Made by a program: the position numbers and the translations under genes. Shown piece by piece: positions 1 through 13,444 of a DNA stretch of 64,000 bases. Within the stretch, counting starts at the first letter, position 1. The number at the start of each line of letters is the position of its first letter. This DNA comes from Tetraselmis striata (lineage: Eukaryota > Chlorophyta > Chlorodendrophyceae > Chlorodendrales > Chlorodendraceae). The notes under the pieces are model-generated. The model did not search any database. It had not been told where the DNA came from and was given only the letters and a program-made list of their open reading frames with translations. The stretch lies in assembly GCA_006384855.1 (NCBI GenBank), contig VCJN01003059.1, forward strand, positions 1-64,000, given 5' to 3'.

Positions 1-514
1 GGTTATTCAGATATCAATAGAGAGTACATAGGTAATACACGCATGAGCATGGTAGCCCGCGGTCCGCGCTGCTGCTCTACTCATCCTCGTGGGAGTGATG
101 CGCTCGTCTTATTATATTTGCTCCTGCGCTAATGAAACTTTATATAGTAGATCTTAATGCTGGACGGACACATATTAAGTACGAATACGGACGGGTACCA
201 GTACCATGTCATGCTGCGCCAATAATAATAATAACGATAAATGAAATAATATATAAATATTGGTATACCCGAATGTACACCTTTCCACATAAGTTTTTGG
301 GGACTCAATCGACATGCACATACGTAGCTGCATCGAGGCTGTGCAAGCGTGCATGCATGTTGCTAACCGCTAAGGGTAGTACGTCTTGGGAGAAATGCTG
401 TGAGGGCGCGCTCGGCCGGAATGATATTGCCACGCGGTATCCATTCCTATTAGCACTTTTCACATGGCAAACGCACACGCGCTATATCGCTAATATTCAA
501 AATCAGCACAATAA

Positions 515-3380
515 GTGTGCCGGCCGAGGAGACGCGTGTTTCGGAAAGCACGTGTTGGGTAAGACACACGCGACGCAACATGCCACCGCGATTCATGCTG
601 ACCGCCTGGTGCCGTTGCGCGGTGTAGAATAGCAAACGCGACGCGACGCGACGCGACGCGTAACTGATGTTGTATATGTGCCCCAAGCACGGCGCGCGCG
701 CGATTCCTGAGCCGTACCAATGCGCGCCGCTGGACGCGAGTAGCGGGTAGCATCTTGCGGACGAGCCAAACACGCGGCTACATGCCGCACCTCGTCCGAC
801 CGGATGAGTACTTGTAGCGGTACGATTTCACGCGGCGGCCATGCTAATGTGGGCTTGCCCGCGCACGGCACACGCTACACCGGAGCGTTCATAACGTGCG
901 CCGGGGATACGCGGGCATGGGCTAGCATGTGACGGGTGCGAGGAACGCGACGCGACATGCCGCGGGTATTCTAGACGACCGCCCGGGGCCGTTGCGCGGT
1001 GTGGATATGTGAACCGTAATGCGCCGCGTAACGGATGTATATATGCCACAAGCACGGCGCGCGCGATGCCGGAGCCGTCCCAATGCGCGCCACTGAGGGG
1101 CGCATATCGGGTAGCGTATCTGGGACGAGCCAAGCACGCTGCAACATGCCGCACCCCCTCCGGTTGAGGACTTGGCCGTGTTCTGCGGGGCGGCGCAGTA
1201 GGGTAATTACGCACATAGCTCCGAAACCAGTCTGATGAACCGCGGCACGCGGTTTACCGTAGGCCTCGCTTAGCGCGCAACGGGAGCGCACATGCGGGCT
1301 AGCATATGCAGGGCGAGGAAAACACGCTGCATCACGCCGCCGCACTCCGGATGATTGCTTGGAGCCGTTCCGCGGGGTGGCCGATACACCGTCTTGCGCC
1401 CGTGCATATATATGGGGCCGCCATGCACGGCGCGGGCTACACCGCATCGTACGTGATGCCCGCCGAGGAGACGCGCGTTTCGGAAAGCACGCGTTAAACA
1501 AGACATACGCGACGCAACACGCCACGACTATTCATGCTGACCGCCTGGTGCCGTTGCGCGGTGTAGAATAGCAAACGCGACGCAACGCGACGCGTAACTG
1601 ATGTTGTATATGTGCCCCAAGCACGGCGCGCGCGCGATTCCTGAGCCGTACCAATCCGCGCCGCTGGACGCGAGTAGCGGGTAGCATCTTGCGGACGAGC
1701 CAAACACGCGGCTGCATGCCGCACCTCGTCCGACCGGATGAGTACTTGTAGCGGTACGATTTCACGCGGCGGCCATGCTAATGTGGGCTTGCCCGCGCAC
1801 GGCTCGCGCTACATCGGAGCGTTCATAACGTGCGCCGGGGATACGCGGGCATGGGCTAGCATGTGACGGGTGCGAGGAACGCGACGCGACATGCCGCGGG
1901 TATTCTAGACGACCGCCCGGGGCCGTTGCGCGGTGTGGATATGTGAACCGTAATGCGCCGCGTAACGGATGTATATATGCCACAAGCACGGCGCGCGCGA
2001 TGCCGGAGCCGTCCCAATGCGCGCCACTGAGGGGCGCATATCGGGTAGCATATGTGGGACGAGCCAAACACGCTGCAACATGCCGCACCCCCTCCGGTTG
2101 AGGACTTGGCCGTGTTCTGCGGGGCGGCGCGGTAGGGTAATTACGCACATAGCTCCGAAACCAGTCTGATAAACCGCGGCACGCGGTTTACCGTAGGCCT
2201 CGCTTAGCGCGCAACGGGAGCGCACATGCGGGCTAGCATATGCAGGGCGAGGAAAACACGCTGCATCACGCCGCCGCACTCCGGATGATTGCTTGGAGCC
2301 GTTCCGCGGGGTGGCCGATACACCGTCTTGCGCCCGTGCATATATATGGGGCCGCCATGCACGGCGCGGGCTACACCGCATCGTACGTGATGCCCGCCGA
2401 GGAGACACGCGTTTCGGAAAGCACCTGTTGGGCAAGATACACGCGACGCAACACGCCACGGCTTTTAATGCTGACCGCCCGGTGCCGTTGCGCGGTGTAG
2501 AATAGCAAACGCGACGCAACGCGACGCGTAACTGATGTTGTATATGTGCCCCAAGCACGGCGCGCGCGCGATTCCTGAGCCGTACCAATGCGCGCCGCTG
2601 GACGCGAGTAGCGGGTAGCATCTTGCGGACGAGCCAAACACGCGGCTGCATGCCGCACCTCGTCCGACCGGATGAGTACTTGTAGCGGTACGATTTCACG
2701 CGGCGGCCATGCTAATGTGGGCTTGCCCGCGCACGGCTCGCGCTACATCGGAGCGTTCATAACGTGCGCCGGGGATACGCGGGCATGGGCTAGCATGTGA
2801 CGGGTGCGAGGAACGCGACGCGACATGCCGCGGGTATTCTAGACGACCGCCCGGGGCCGTTGCGCGGTGTGGATATGTGAACCGTAATGCGCCGCGTAAC
2901 GGATGTATATATGCCACAAGCACGGCGCGCGCGATGCCGGAGCCGTCCCAATGCGCGCCACTGAGGGGCGCATATCGGGTAGCATATGTGGGACGAGCCA
3001 AACACGCTGCAACATGCCGCACCCCCTCCGGTTGAGGACTTGGCCGTGTTCTGCGGGGCGGGGCGGTTGGGTAATTATGCACATAGCTCCGAAACCAGTC
3101 TGATAAACCGCGGCACGCGTTTACCGTGGGCGTCACATAACGCGCAAAGGGGGCGCACATGCGGGCTATCATATGCCGGGCGAGGCAATCACGTTGGATC
3201 ACGCCGCCGCGCGCTAGATGATCGCTTGGAGCCGCGGGGTGGCCGGTACACCGTCTTGCGCCCGTGCCTATATGTGCCCGCCATGCACGGCAAGCAAGGG
3301 CTACACCGAATCGTACGAAATGTGCGCCGAGGAGACCCGCGGTTCGGAGAGCACGTGTCGAACATGCATCATCAAGCTCG
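515..3380. repeat. Satellite array with 934-bp higher-order repeat of ~187-bp monomers
   Basis: Landmarks such as the block starting TAACTGATGTTGTATATG recur at 661, 1595 and 2529, giving an exact 934-bp period. The copies are almost identical. Within one copy, a weaker similarity repeats about every 187 bp (near 661, 837, 1024, 1210 and 1391). Shared elements are a GCACGGCGCG-type block, a GGTAGCAT or GCTAGCAT block, and ACGCGACGCAACA or ACACGCTGCAACAT blocks. Five divergent monomers therefore make one higher-order unit. The array begins inside a fifth monomer near 515 and ends near 3380, just before a G tract. Open frames inside it are by-products of GC-rich periodic sequence, not genes. 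Confidence 0.85.
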
Positions 3381-4786
3381 TACGCCGGGGAGCCAGCAAT
3401 CATAGGACTGCAGCAAGGGCAGGGTATTCCATTAGACAGAGCGGAGCACATGCTCGTCTACATGTGCAAGTGCACATTTGGGTCTCACCATGCCTGCATC
3501 GGGGGGGGGGGGGGGGGGGTTGACCCAACTGTGACGTGGCATCTTTTGTCGGCTCAGAGGCACCATGCATTGCCTGCGCGTACCAAGGGAGGGGGGGGGG
3601 GGGGGGGAAGACTGCACATATCTTTGCTCCAAAACCATTTAAACCGGGGTAAACCGGGGGTACGCAAATCATCGGCCGTTCGCATGCGATCCTTGTCATT
3701 ATATAAACGATTATAAACCGTAGATGTAATGCGCCGCGCGGGCTGGGCGGCGCCCAAAAATCCCGTAGGCGCCGCCCACGCGGCGCCTACTCAAGCTTAG
3801 CTTGCGGTTTTACCGATACCTTGATGACATGCATGCATGCATTCTTTGAACATATTGACTGCTGTGGGGAATTTGCGCATGCGAATGCTATTCTTGGGGG
3901 CAAAGGGGAGGGGGGCTTTGATATGGAGTGTATGTACGTTTTTGGTTGTTCCCTTTTTTGTCTATTACGCTGGTTTACCGCCCAGCCTATGCCCATGGCT
4001 GATTGCTGGGGTTCCGGCAAACCTTGCAAACCTTGCAGTCGCAACAAGCTATAGGCTATACAATTTGAGCAGTTCGCGGTGCGGCGGGGGCGGGGGCGGG
4101 GAGGGGGCGCTGCATGCAGCGGGCGGCGCGGAGCATGAGCCGGTTGCCGCACCTCCTCGCCGTTGAACTTAAAATTCGTGTAGGGGTGGCGGTTCCATAC
4201 CGTTTCGCATTTCATCCGTATATTTCCCTGGTCGTAGACGTCCCGCATGGACAGCCATGCGTGCTTCTACGCGCGGCTGACAGTCCGCCGCGCAAGCCAC
4301 TTCTGGAAGTCGGATTGGTCACTACCCCATAGTTTCTTGGCGGGGTGCACCAGGTTGCGGTTCCCACCGGCTGCCTTTTTTTCCGGATGCGCGCCCATAT
4401 CTCAGGTGGCATGCTGTCCCTCGCGGAAGTTGGACGCTCCATCCGGGTTTCTGCTCTCAAACTCCGTCCGCATGGGGCGTTCACGTCGGCGGTGCAGAGC
4501 ACTTTGGGTTATGATTAAGCCAGTCACTACCCGCGGCAATGAACCAGTTAATAGCTTGTGCTGCGCCGTCTGTGATCTGCCCGCACCGTTACCCGGTAAT
4601 CACTTCGTAGACTTCGTACCAAGTAATACCTAGTAGTAGCGCGCGAGCGTGAGCGCGAGCGCAATTCCGGAGCCACGAAACTCGCCCCTATTTCGTGGTG
4701 GCCTGCATGATTGTTAAAAAGTGCCTAAAATACCAGTCACTAATAAGAAACTATAGCGAGGTGTGATTACACTCAAGTCGGTACAA
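3381..4786. other. Intergenic, two G tracts, decayed coding-like remnant
   Basis: No intact gene is seen. G tracts lie near 3500-3519 and 3590-3607. A GC-rich stem (GGCGCCGCCC-type) is near 3750-3790. On the minus strand at about 4150-4500, protein-like stretches jump between frames and carry stops (for example a segment reading MRDVYDQGNIRMKCETVWN). This looks like an old remnant of a mobile-element protein, but I cannot name the family. Confidence 0.4.
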
Positions 4787-6290
4787 TCAAGTCGTGTACG
4801 CCTGACACAAGTAGTGCAACAAGGTTTCCGCAAGCGTTCGGTCCAATTCTGTGACCTCCGCTCCAACGATATCGTTGTCGGATGACGACGCCTCATTAAC
4901 ACCCGTCGGCAATGTCTCGCCATCTTCAATCGGTGTCCGAATACCGTTGGGGGGTCGGAGGGCTCTTGCCATGTGCTCTACGACGCCTTTGGATGTACCC
5001 GGTGGAGCTTGAGGAGGGTGCCCGCGCCCCCAACAACGAGTCTTCAGACAATGCGGATGACCTCGCCCGTTGTCTTGTCGCGGTTTCTGCAGCGGGACAG
5101 TAATATGATATATTCGTGGCCGACTAGGGCCACGTTTGGCCACCTGATCACTCGGTGCCGGGGCCCGCGTAGCATAGTCATGAATGGGCGCGGGGCAGCG
5201 AGGGTAATTATTATACTGCGCTCGAGGCCCGCGTGTCCTTGCCCACGGCCAGGTGCGCCTTCGAGAGTGTCACCACGAGCGCGGGCACGCTTGTTGCGAC
5301 GGCCAAATTCCGGATTGCCGGAAAACTCACGGGTTGTCGCCATCGGTGCCGGTAAGTCCCCCTCTGACCGTGGAGTTCCGCGCAGGCCATGCGACTCGCT
5401 CGTGTCGTGCTCATGACGCCACCGTCTCCGATTAGGAGGTCTATGCTCAGCGTGAAGAACATCCATCTCGACGCCGTTGTCCACCGGTACAGCCGCACCC
5501 GAACGGCCACCACGACTACGGCTCTTGCCACGGCCTCTGCCCCTGCCACGGCCGGAAGAAGTGCCACGGCCTCTGAGAGGCGCGCCCTCGTGGAGGTGAC
5601 CATCGTCACGGGAGGTATCGGACCGATTTTGTCGGTTTCGACGCCCATGTCCCCGGGAGCGCTTGGCACATTCCTCCTCAAGCTGCGGAATTAGAGCAAG
5701 AGTCGCGTGCGAGGGCCTGCTCCGGCGATGGGTGCAGTCCCCCCGTTGTACCTCTGTGTCGTCAAGAGCCCATCATGTGTACCATCAAGGTACATGTGCC
5801 CGCACTATTGTCTGTTCTCGGCGAAGGCCATCCAATCACATCGCAGACCCGCTACCGCCTCAATTTGGACTCGGTTCAGAGAAGCGCAATGCTCCTTCTC
5901 AGCTTTCAGTGTCCGGCATCGAGTAGGCACACGACGACCCTCCAAATTGTTAGTGTAGCTCTTGATGTGGGCGATAGTAACGTTATCTTCCAAACGACTG
6001 TCGGCGTTAACGAACAACTCACTTTCCGACAACAAGAAAGCCGAGAGATCCGATCTTCCGGGTCCGTGTAGTCCATGGCCGCGCGCATGTTTGTACTCCG
6101 CAAGCTCCAAAGCGAGTCCAAAATTGAACTCAGCCCTTGTGCCTTTGAAGGCTTGATTCACCGTGCTACTCCAAAAGCGCGGGGAAGGCCTTGCAGTGTC
6201 TGTGTCAATGGGCCGTCGGCGCTTCGACATGTCCTCATACTCCTTTGTCCATCTATGCCAGCTCTCTTGGGGGTAGGTTGGCGTGGGCAG

Positions 6291-6324
<34 letters not shown>

Positions 6325-8492
6325 CCAGCAGCGCAGTGCCAGTCGAGTTTGTCACCGAGGTACTCGTCTTCCATTAGGCCCGCTACACGCGCCTCTCCAC
6401 GGCGGCGCCACTCCTCCATGAGCACGATCGCCAGAGCCTGCGCATGCTCGAGAGTAATGCACGCGTGAATATTGTCGATGCTTTTCGCGTAGTACCCGGA
6501 GTTCCTTTTGTGGTTATCTAGCAACTTCTCAACGCCCCCGTCATGTTGCACGGTCGGTCCCTTCCGTATAAAGTGCATAACGTAGCAGCTAACCAGTTGT
6601 AAAGGGCACAAAAACGTAGCAAGAGGAACAACTCAGCCCAGTTTCCTGGGATGCCCCGACCACAATTGATAATCGGCAATCAACAAGTAGTTTGGGCACA
6701 ACTGGCAGTACTTTTGCATTTGAGAACGCAGTAGTTAGAGCTTCCCTAACGCCGCTCCCCCTGTCCATGACATAACCGCATGGGGCTCCAAGGGTAGTCC
6801 GAACAACTCATCGGTACAAGTATTCTTCATGCCGGAGAATACGGCCTCTGAAGTTGCTGCACTCTCCGATTTAGCAAAACAAAAAGCGATGGGCACGAAA
6901 GAGTTCACGAGGTTGTATGGGGGGATGATCGGACTTCTTGATTGTTGTTCCGACGGTGAGGAACACCCACTTGCTCAAGCTTATCTTGTGGGTGCCATCC
7001 GTCATCATGTGCACCAGCAAGCCCGACACGAATGCCTTCCGAAGGTTTCGAAGAAGCTCAAAACTTGAAAACGCGACCGCGAAAGTTTGTGGGTGGACAC
7101 CACCACGGACAACAAGCAGACTCGTAGGCTCGACGTCAGCTAGATAGGTAGTCAATTTCTAGCATAATGTGGCAATCCGCCCGCTCTTGCAAGTCACGGA
7201 AGCTTGACAACTCCAACAACCCCCGTTGCTCTCACATTACTCTCGTCTTCAACCGACGAGCTCTCTTATCCACTTCCTCTCTCGAGCCAGTCGGGACTTC
7301 TGCATCCCGCAAGTCGCGCTCGGATACATGTTGCAAGGCCTTAAGGGGCGTCGACCCCTTATGAAGGAGAAACAGAAGGGTCTTCATGAGATCCTGTGGT
7401 AAACCCTTGTACTAGGCGAAGGGCATGGAGGCGCCGGAGTGGTCGATGCGGTTTTGCCGAATTTCCCACAGCCGTGACTCATGGGTGCGTTGCACGCGAG
7501 CACGGGCGGGGGATCCGACATGCGTGCGTGTAGCAAGAGAACACCCGCCACAACCGATGTGTCAACTATGGAATCAACACGCCACTGCGATGCGCAATCC
7601 GTGCAACGGGAAGCTTCCAAGCTCCCACCTTGTATGCCTACTTCCCAGTGCATAGATACCGCCACTTAATGAGCGCCACATTGAAATGTGACATTACGTC
7701 TTGATAGATCTCAAAGCCTCCCTCATCTTGCACGGGGTCTAGTCAGCCACCTGCCGCATTATTTGTGCTTTCGAATTCGTACTGTGGTTTTAAGAGCGTG
7801 TTCGGCTTGTCGAAGCGGGGAGCCGGAACCGCACGGCTTCCTCTGAGATGCGTATGTAAGGCTGACGGCGCCCCCGGTGAGGGAGCAGACGCTTGTTTGG
7901 CGCTCGCCTCTTGACCGGCACTACCGGGCATGTTTGAAACGGGTGAAGGTTTCGCTAAGGTTTGCGTGGTGGTTTGGGGAGGGGCATGGCTGGCGGGGCC
8001 CGCCGTTATACTTTGAACACATGCGTATGCGTCGATTTATCTAACTTACTGTTTACGATCCCGTTCGTGAATGTGATGCCGCATCTCACGAACTCCAAGG
8101 AGTTGACCGTGCGTGTCTATCTACGCACGACCTCGCCGCATGGAAGACAGTGTCGAGCTCCTCCAATTCGCTCAACACCTCGCTCACCATGCCGGATACC
8201 ATGCTCATGTAGGAGTCAACCATGGCGGCGAGCGAGGGGCGGGGACCCGAAGCCAGGTGGATATAAACGTTAGTACTGTAGGGCCGTCCCCGTGCTGGCG
8301 CACCGCAGTGGCGGCACCGATCACCACACACAATACTACATCACCAATACGTTGTGCACAATCCTTATTGACCTTGAAGTCATCGCCGAATAACGCCCAT
8401 GCTGGCTCGTAATCGGCACCATTTACCGGTATCGAATACGAGCTCGCAAAACGCCTCAAAACAACTCGCAAACGGTACTTGTCCCTTGGCAC
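4787..8492 (-). pseudogene. Decayed MULE-like transposase
   Basis: Minus-strand segments line up as a broken transposase. 7155-6871 contains MMTDGTHKI followed by KWVFLTVGTTIKKSD, which resembles the first catalytic Asp block of MULE transposases (TDGTYK...). Past 6830 the frame must change to read a second-Asp-like segment VMDRGSGVREAL (6830-6600). 6611-5805 is a 268-codon C-terminal stretch interrupted by a G tract (6292-6322). 5484-4787 is an Arg-rich tail, again in shifting frames. A possible N-terminal part lies at 8492-8205. At least three frame changes make it non-functional as read. The family is inferred from motif shape only; a different DDE family is possible. I found no clear terminal inverted repeats. 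Confidence 0.45.
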
Positions 8493-9383
8493 ACCTCCCG
8501 AAACTGTAATTGCATCAAAAATTTTCCAACACTGACGGTGCTCAGATTCACGTACCCTCTCGCGTAGATACTCATTGTTACTCCATAGAATACAAGGAGT
8601 GGTCGTATGACACCACTATTTCGGCGAATTTGGAAGAAAATCGCGCCTACACTTGCAATAAACCGTTATTTATATGCTCCGAGCTCGCTCACAATGGTAA
8701 GAAAATAACGGGCCGGGCGGTGTTTGCAATTATTGTTCTACCACTTTATCACACACATCTCCGCACCAAAATAGTTAAATGACATTTATTAATTGAAGAC
8801 TATGCACCAAATGTCTATTGAGTGTACTGCCATCCAATAATATTGCCGTATACCTGCCCGCGCAACAGTGAATTCCCGCGTATTGTGTGATTTTGGGGGA
8901 GAGACTTTTCTGGGCGGTGTATCATCCTGTAAGGCTTAGCGACTACATGTACATTCGCAACTAGCATAGTCCTTAATCCTTATTCACATCACGGATAAAG
9001 CGCAGGCATCAAAAATATGCTGAAGTGACTGGCAGCTACCAAATACCTGCTCAGCTCCCGGGGAGACAAGACCGTCCTCGTGGTGGGCGGGATGGCCACC
9101 GTCCACATGCCCGATGATGCCGCGTTAAGCTGGCCGATCAATAAGTTCCCTGCAAGTGACAGGGAGAGTGCCCACCTCATTCCGAAGCCGCCGAGAGTTG
9201 TCGTTGGCCTGCGCTGACCTGGTCGTCCAGGAATGCCGTGAGCTGCTCCTAAAAACCCTAAAGCCCTAAAACTCAAACGTCTACCTGTATAGGTATGCGA
9301 TGCGTAGGGTATACCCTGTATTTATGTATGCAGCTACTGGTAAATATTAGTCATTTTACCATGTGGGCATCTTGCGCTTTATG

Positions 9384-9414
9384 TAGCGACTATACATATA
9401 AGGATTAGTCGCTA
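9384..9414. repeat. Inverted pair of the TAGCGACTA 9-mer
   Basis: TAGCGACTA at 9384-9392 faces its reverse complement TAGTCGCTA at 9406-9414 across a 13-nt AT-rich spacer, so the strand can fold into a short hairpin. The same 9-mer recurs elsewhere in the window. A similar inverted pair is at 15536-15577. Confidence 0.6.
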
Positions 9415-10598
9415 TGTATGGGCGGATATTCGTCGCGCGCCGTTGTTCGTCGCGCGCGGTGCCCCGCGCCCGACCTCCCTTCCCCGCCCGCCAGCAGTTA
9501 AACACTGAAACCTGGCTGGCGCTGAAGCCGCGCGGTGGTGCCGCCGCGCGGCTCGCCCCGCGTGCCGCGCGCCGGCGCCCCCGTCGGGATCCCACCTCTT
9601 GCGCCACCAGGCCGCCGCGCTACACATGTTGACTCCGCGCCACTCTCCATCCCCTTAGCCACCAAGTTGAACACTGGCCAAAGCCTAAACTCCGCCTGGA
9701 AATCTTCTGCTTGATATAGGTGCGCTGCTGTTTAAGACCCCCCCCCCCCCCCCCCCCCGCCAGCCTTCCCCGGCCTGCGCCGGCCTCCTGGTCGCAGGCA
9801 CGCGGAGGCCTCTTTGGGAAGCGATCGACCGACCTGCGCCGACACGACTGCAGGCGCCTTCTCGCCCCCCCCCCCCCCCGGCACCTCCGCGCGCCGGCCC
9901 GTGGTGTTGGCGCGGGCTTGCATCTGGTAGGAATACGGCATACAAAAAGCGTAGCTTAGACACGCCTTGAGCGCGAGCTTGCCACAGATCGGGGCTCTTG
10001 GCTGGCCCGCCGGACGAGACCACGGGGGCTTAAATGGCGCCGCAAGTCGGATGTCGTAGCGCCGGGGCGGCCAAGCCGGCACACGGCCGGCCTCGCCAGC
10101 TTTGGCCCGCCTCGTCGCTACTATTGCTTGGCTGGCGGGCCAGTTTGCTAAATAACGCATGTCATTTCCATGCAGGCATAAGACGTATCCTTCCGACCAC
10201 GCCACCAAGGAGAAATGACTGCTCAACAAGCGCGGCAGGGCAGCAAGGGGGAGCTGCTCTCGTGCGCAAACCCCCCTCCCCCCCCTCCCTCCCAATCACC
10301 TTCCCCACCTCTAAACCTTTAGACTTTCCCTTGCCCGTGTGTCCCCCAGATGAGCAATCCAGGTATCAACTACTGTCTGCTTCTAGTCTCTTGTCACTGC
10401 CCATGGCACAGTCAGGCTGTCCATGTCCTTCGGTCAGACCTAAGAGGCTCCTGTCCGGCTGAGGAGGCGAGGCGTGGGGCCATCGTGCTTCCACAATGCT
10501 GTCACTTTAGGGGCACACGGCGACCAAAGCTGATGCTGGTATCATACTGCATCCTGCGCAGCACCGCATTTTGTTTTGTATGTGTTTCCAGCTTGCAT

Positions 10599-10600
<2 letters not shown>

Positions 10601-10635
<35 letters not shown>

Positions 10636-10650
10636 TGTGTCTGTGTCTGT
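10601..10650 (+). repeat. GT microsatellite in presumed CCT4 intron
   Basis: About 17 GT units (10601-10634) are followed by CTGTGT units. The tract sits in the intron just upstream of the first identifiable CCT4 coding exon. Confidence 0.9.
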
Positions 10651-10800
10651 ATCGGTGTGTGTGTATGATGGAGAGGGAGGGACTGGTGGCTGCAGTGGTC
10701 TGTCCGTGGGTGGGAGTGGGGACTGGGCTGCCGCCTCCCTCGCGCACCCTGGCCCTCTCGGAAGCCCTGAGCACCGTCTTCCAACTCCCATTTCCCACAG

Positions 10801-13081
10801 TGAGAACTCGAAGAAGAAGAGCGTGAGGCATGCCAATATCGAGGCTGCCAAGGCGGTCGCGGATGCTGTGCGTACCAGCCTGGGCCCGCGCGGCATGGAC
10901 AAGATGGTGGTGTCCCCCAATGGCGAGGTGCTGATTACCAACGACGGGGCCACCATCCTCCAGAAGATGACCGTCACGCAGCCGGCAGCCAAGATGCTGG
11001 TGGAGCTCTCCAAGTCACAGGATGTCGTGGCTGGCGACGGCACCACCTCGGTCGTCGTCATCTGCGGCGCGCTGCTCAAGAAGTGCTCCGAGCTGCTGGA
11101 GAAGGGTGTGCACCCCACTGTCATCTCTGACTCCTTCCAGAAGGCCGCACTGAAGGGCGTCGAGGTGCGCCGCGCCGTTCTATCCAGGCTGCCGCTCCGC
11201 CCTGGGCAACGTTTGTGTGCTTGTAGCTCACGCCGCCGGGGCGTATGGGCTCAATATTCTGCCCTATTCCGCTCTAGATCCTGGAGAGCATCGCTATGGA
11301 TGTGGACCTCAGTGACAAGGACGCCCTGATCAAGGCCGCCACCACGTACGCTAGGCCCCCTGTCGCATGCCCCCCCCCCCCCCCTCTAACTCCGGCCCAT
11401 GCCATGCTCCTGCTCACGCTCATCGGCTCAAATGTGCGCGTGTCCAATCCCTCCCAACCTCCAGGTCCTTGAGCAGCAAGGTTGTGTCGCAGTACTCCTC
11501 GCTGCTGTCCCCCATGGCCGTTGACTCCGTCCTCAAGGTTATGAAGCCGGGCAGCAAGACGTACGCTCAGCCCCCCCCACCCCCCCCTCTGCTGACCCCA
11601 CCCCCTACCCCTGAGGGCGCGCCTGGGCCTGCCCCACCCGCAATCCGTGTGAGCCGCCTCCCAACAACTTGCCACTGACAAGACCACCCATATGTCCACT
11701 CCCGGCTACTACCCAGCCTCGATCTGCGGGATATCAAGCTGATCAGCAAGCTGGGTGGCACCGTGGACGACTCAGAGCTGGTTGACGGCATGGTGTTTGA
11801 TCAGCGCACAGCCAAGGTACGCCCAGGGGCATCCCCGGGGCCGGCGAGGCTGAGGGTCGCGTGCGGAGGGAGGCGGGCGGCGAGCCAGGGCAGTTGGAGT
11901 TGGCTGACCTTGCCTGGAACTGGGGCTGCAGGGTGCCAACGGTCCCACCAAGATGGTCAACGCCAAGATCGGCCTCATCCAGTTCTGCATCTCCCCACCC
12001 AAGACGGACCTTGAGAACAACGTGGTGGTGAGCGACTACGCGGCCATGGACCGGATCCTCAAGGAGGAGCGCAACTACATCCTATCCATGGTCAAGAAGA
12101 TCCGCGCGAGCGGCTGCAACGTGCTGCTCATCCAGAAGTCAATCCTGCGCGACGCGGTGACGGAGCTGTCGCTGCACTACCTCGCCAAGGCCAAGATCCT
12201 GGTGATCAAGGACGTCGAGCGCGATGACATCGAGTTCATCTCCAAGACGCTGGGCTGCCTGCCCGTCGCGCACATCGACCACCTCAAGCCAGAGAAGCTG
12301 GGCCACGCGGACCTGGTTCAGGAGGTCGAGGTGAGCGTGACCAAAACCCTAAGAACACGACGCACAACCTGCAGGATATGGTTGTGCTGCAGAGGTATAG
12401 GGGTTGGGGTATGGAAGGGACGGCGCTGGCAGGCTGACGCGGTTGCCTGACTACGCAGTGCGGGCGGGGCCGCGTCGTCAAGGTCACGGGCGTCCAAAAC
12501 ATTGGAAAGACGGCAACGTGCCTGCTGCGGGGCAGCAACAACATGGTGCTGGAGGAGGCCGTGCGCTCGCTGCACGACGCGCAGTGCGTCATCCGATGCC
12601 TTGTCAACAAGCCCAAGGTGCCCCCCCTCCCCCCCCCCCCCCCTGAGCAGCCTCGCACGTTGCAAGTGTTTTTGCTGGACTGGTGTGGCTGACGCGGCGG
12701 CTGCGTCGCTCGCGCCCTCAGATGATCGTGGGCGGCGCAGCACCCGAGGTGGAGCTCACCCATCAGCTCACTGGTTGGAGCAAGACGCTGCAGGGGATGG
12801 AGAGCTACTGCGTGCGCGCCTTTGCGGAGGCGCTGGAGGTGGTGCCGTACACGCTGGCGGAGAACGCGGGGCTGAATCCCATCGAGATTGTGACGGAGCT
12901 GCGCAACCTGCACGCCACCGGCAGCAAGACCGCGGGCATCAACGTGCGCAAGGGCTCCATCACCGACATGATGGAGGAGAACGTGGTGCAGCCGCTGCTC
13001 ATCACCTCCTCTGCTATCTCGCTGGCGTGCGAGTGCGTGCGCATGATCCTCAAGATCGACGACATCGTGCCTGTCCGGTAA
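10801..13081 (+). CDS. CCT4: T-complex protein 1 subunit delta (CCT4), 7 exons seen
   Basis: One of the eight subunits of the cytosolic chaperonin TRiC/CCT, which folds actin, tubulin and other proteins using ATP. Exons: 10801-11164, 11278-11345, 11465-11560, 11717-11816, 11932-12330, 12459-12617 and 12722-13081. All have GT-AG borders and joining phases and give ~514 residues. Family landmarks are [25 protein letters not shown], the ATPase loop [39 protein letters not shown] (apical region), [23 protein letters not shown]-like [37 protein letters not shown] and GINVRKGSI. The usual length is ~530 residues, so only ~15-20 N-terminal residues are missing. Exon 1 starts in phase 2, so a short upstream exon supplies the Met. 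Introns contain C tracts (11371-11384, 12621-12642). Confidence 0.95.
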
Positions 13082-13444
13082 ACAGTCTGTATGCGTGGTA
13101 GCTAGCTCTCTGGGTGGCGCCGGGCGGTGCGGGGGCGCAGAGCGGTTGTGCAGGGTCGTGGGAAGATACTGCCGCCGTACAATCATGGAATCAAACATTC
13201 GCCGACATGAAGGAAAAACGCCTAGATGCAAATCAGCCCCGCCATGTTGTGCCACTCCTGTCACCATTCCCCTCAACCGCCGATTCCCCATGTGCTTCAC
13301 CTCAGCCTCCGCCATGCCAGGCTGCCAGGTCCATGTGCAGTGCGCCACCAGTCTTAGGCCCTATCTTGTGGTGGATGGACCAATTCCCCCCCCCCCCCCC
13401 CCCCCCCAATTCAAGCAGTCAAAAAAGGATTGCCAATGTGTAGT

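Larger units (their letters stand above)
8500..10800. other. Intergenic region upstream of CCT4
   Basis: No gene is recognised. The stretch holds C tracts (9740-9758, 9867-9880, and C-rich 10266-10290), two degenerate CCCTAAA-like units at 9249-9271, and the 9384-9414 inverted motif pair. The last ~200 bases are probably the first CCT4 intron, ending in CCCACAG at 10800. The initiating exon of CCT4 should lie within about 10.3-10.6 kb, but I could not place it with confidence. Confidence 0.5.

Noticed and set aside
132-3450. Many open frames of 60-260 codons in the first 3.4 kb
   Set aside because: They repeat with the 934-bp satellite period, occur on both strands in overlapping frames, and encode no recognisable domain.
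9249-9271. CCCTAAA-like units suggesting telomeric repeat
   Set aside because: Only two to three degenerate units in the interior of the window. This is too little for a telomere.
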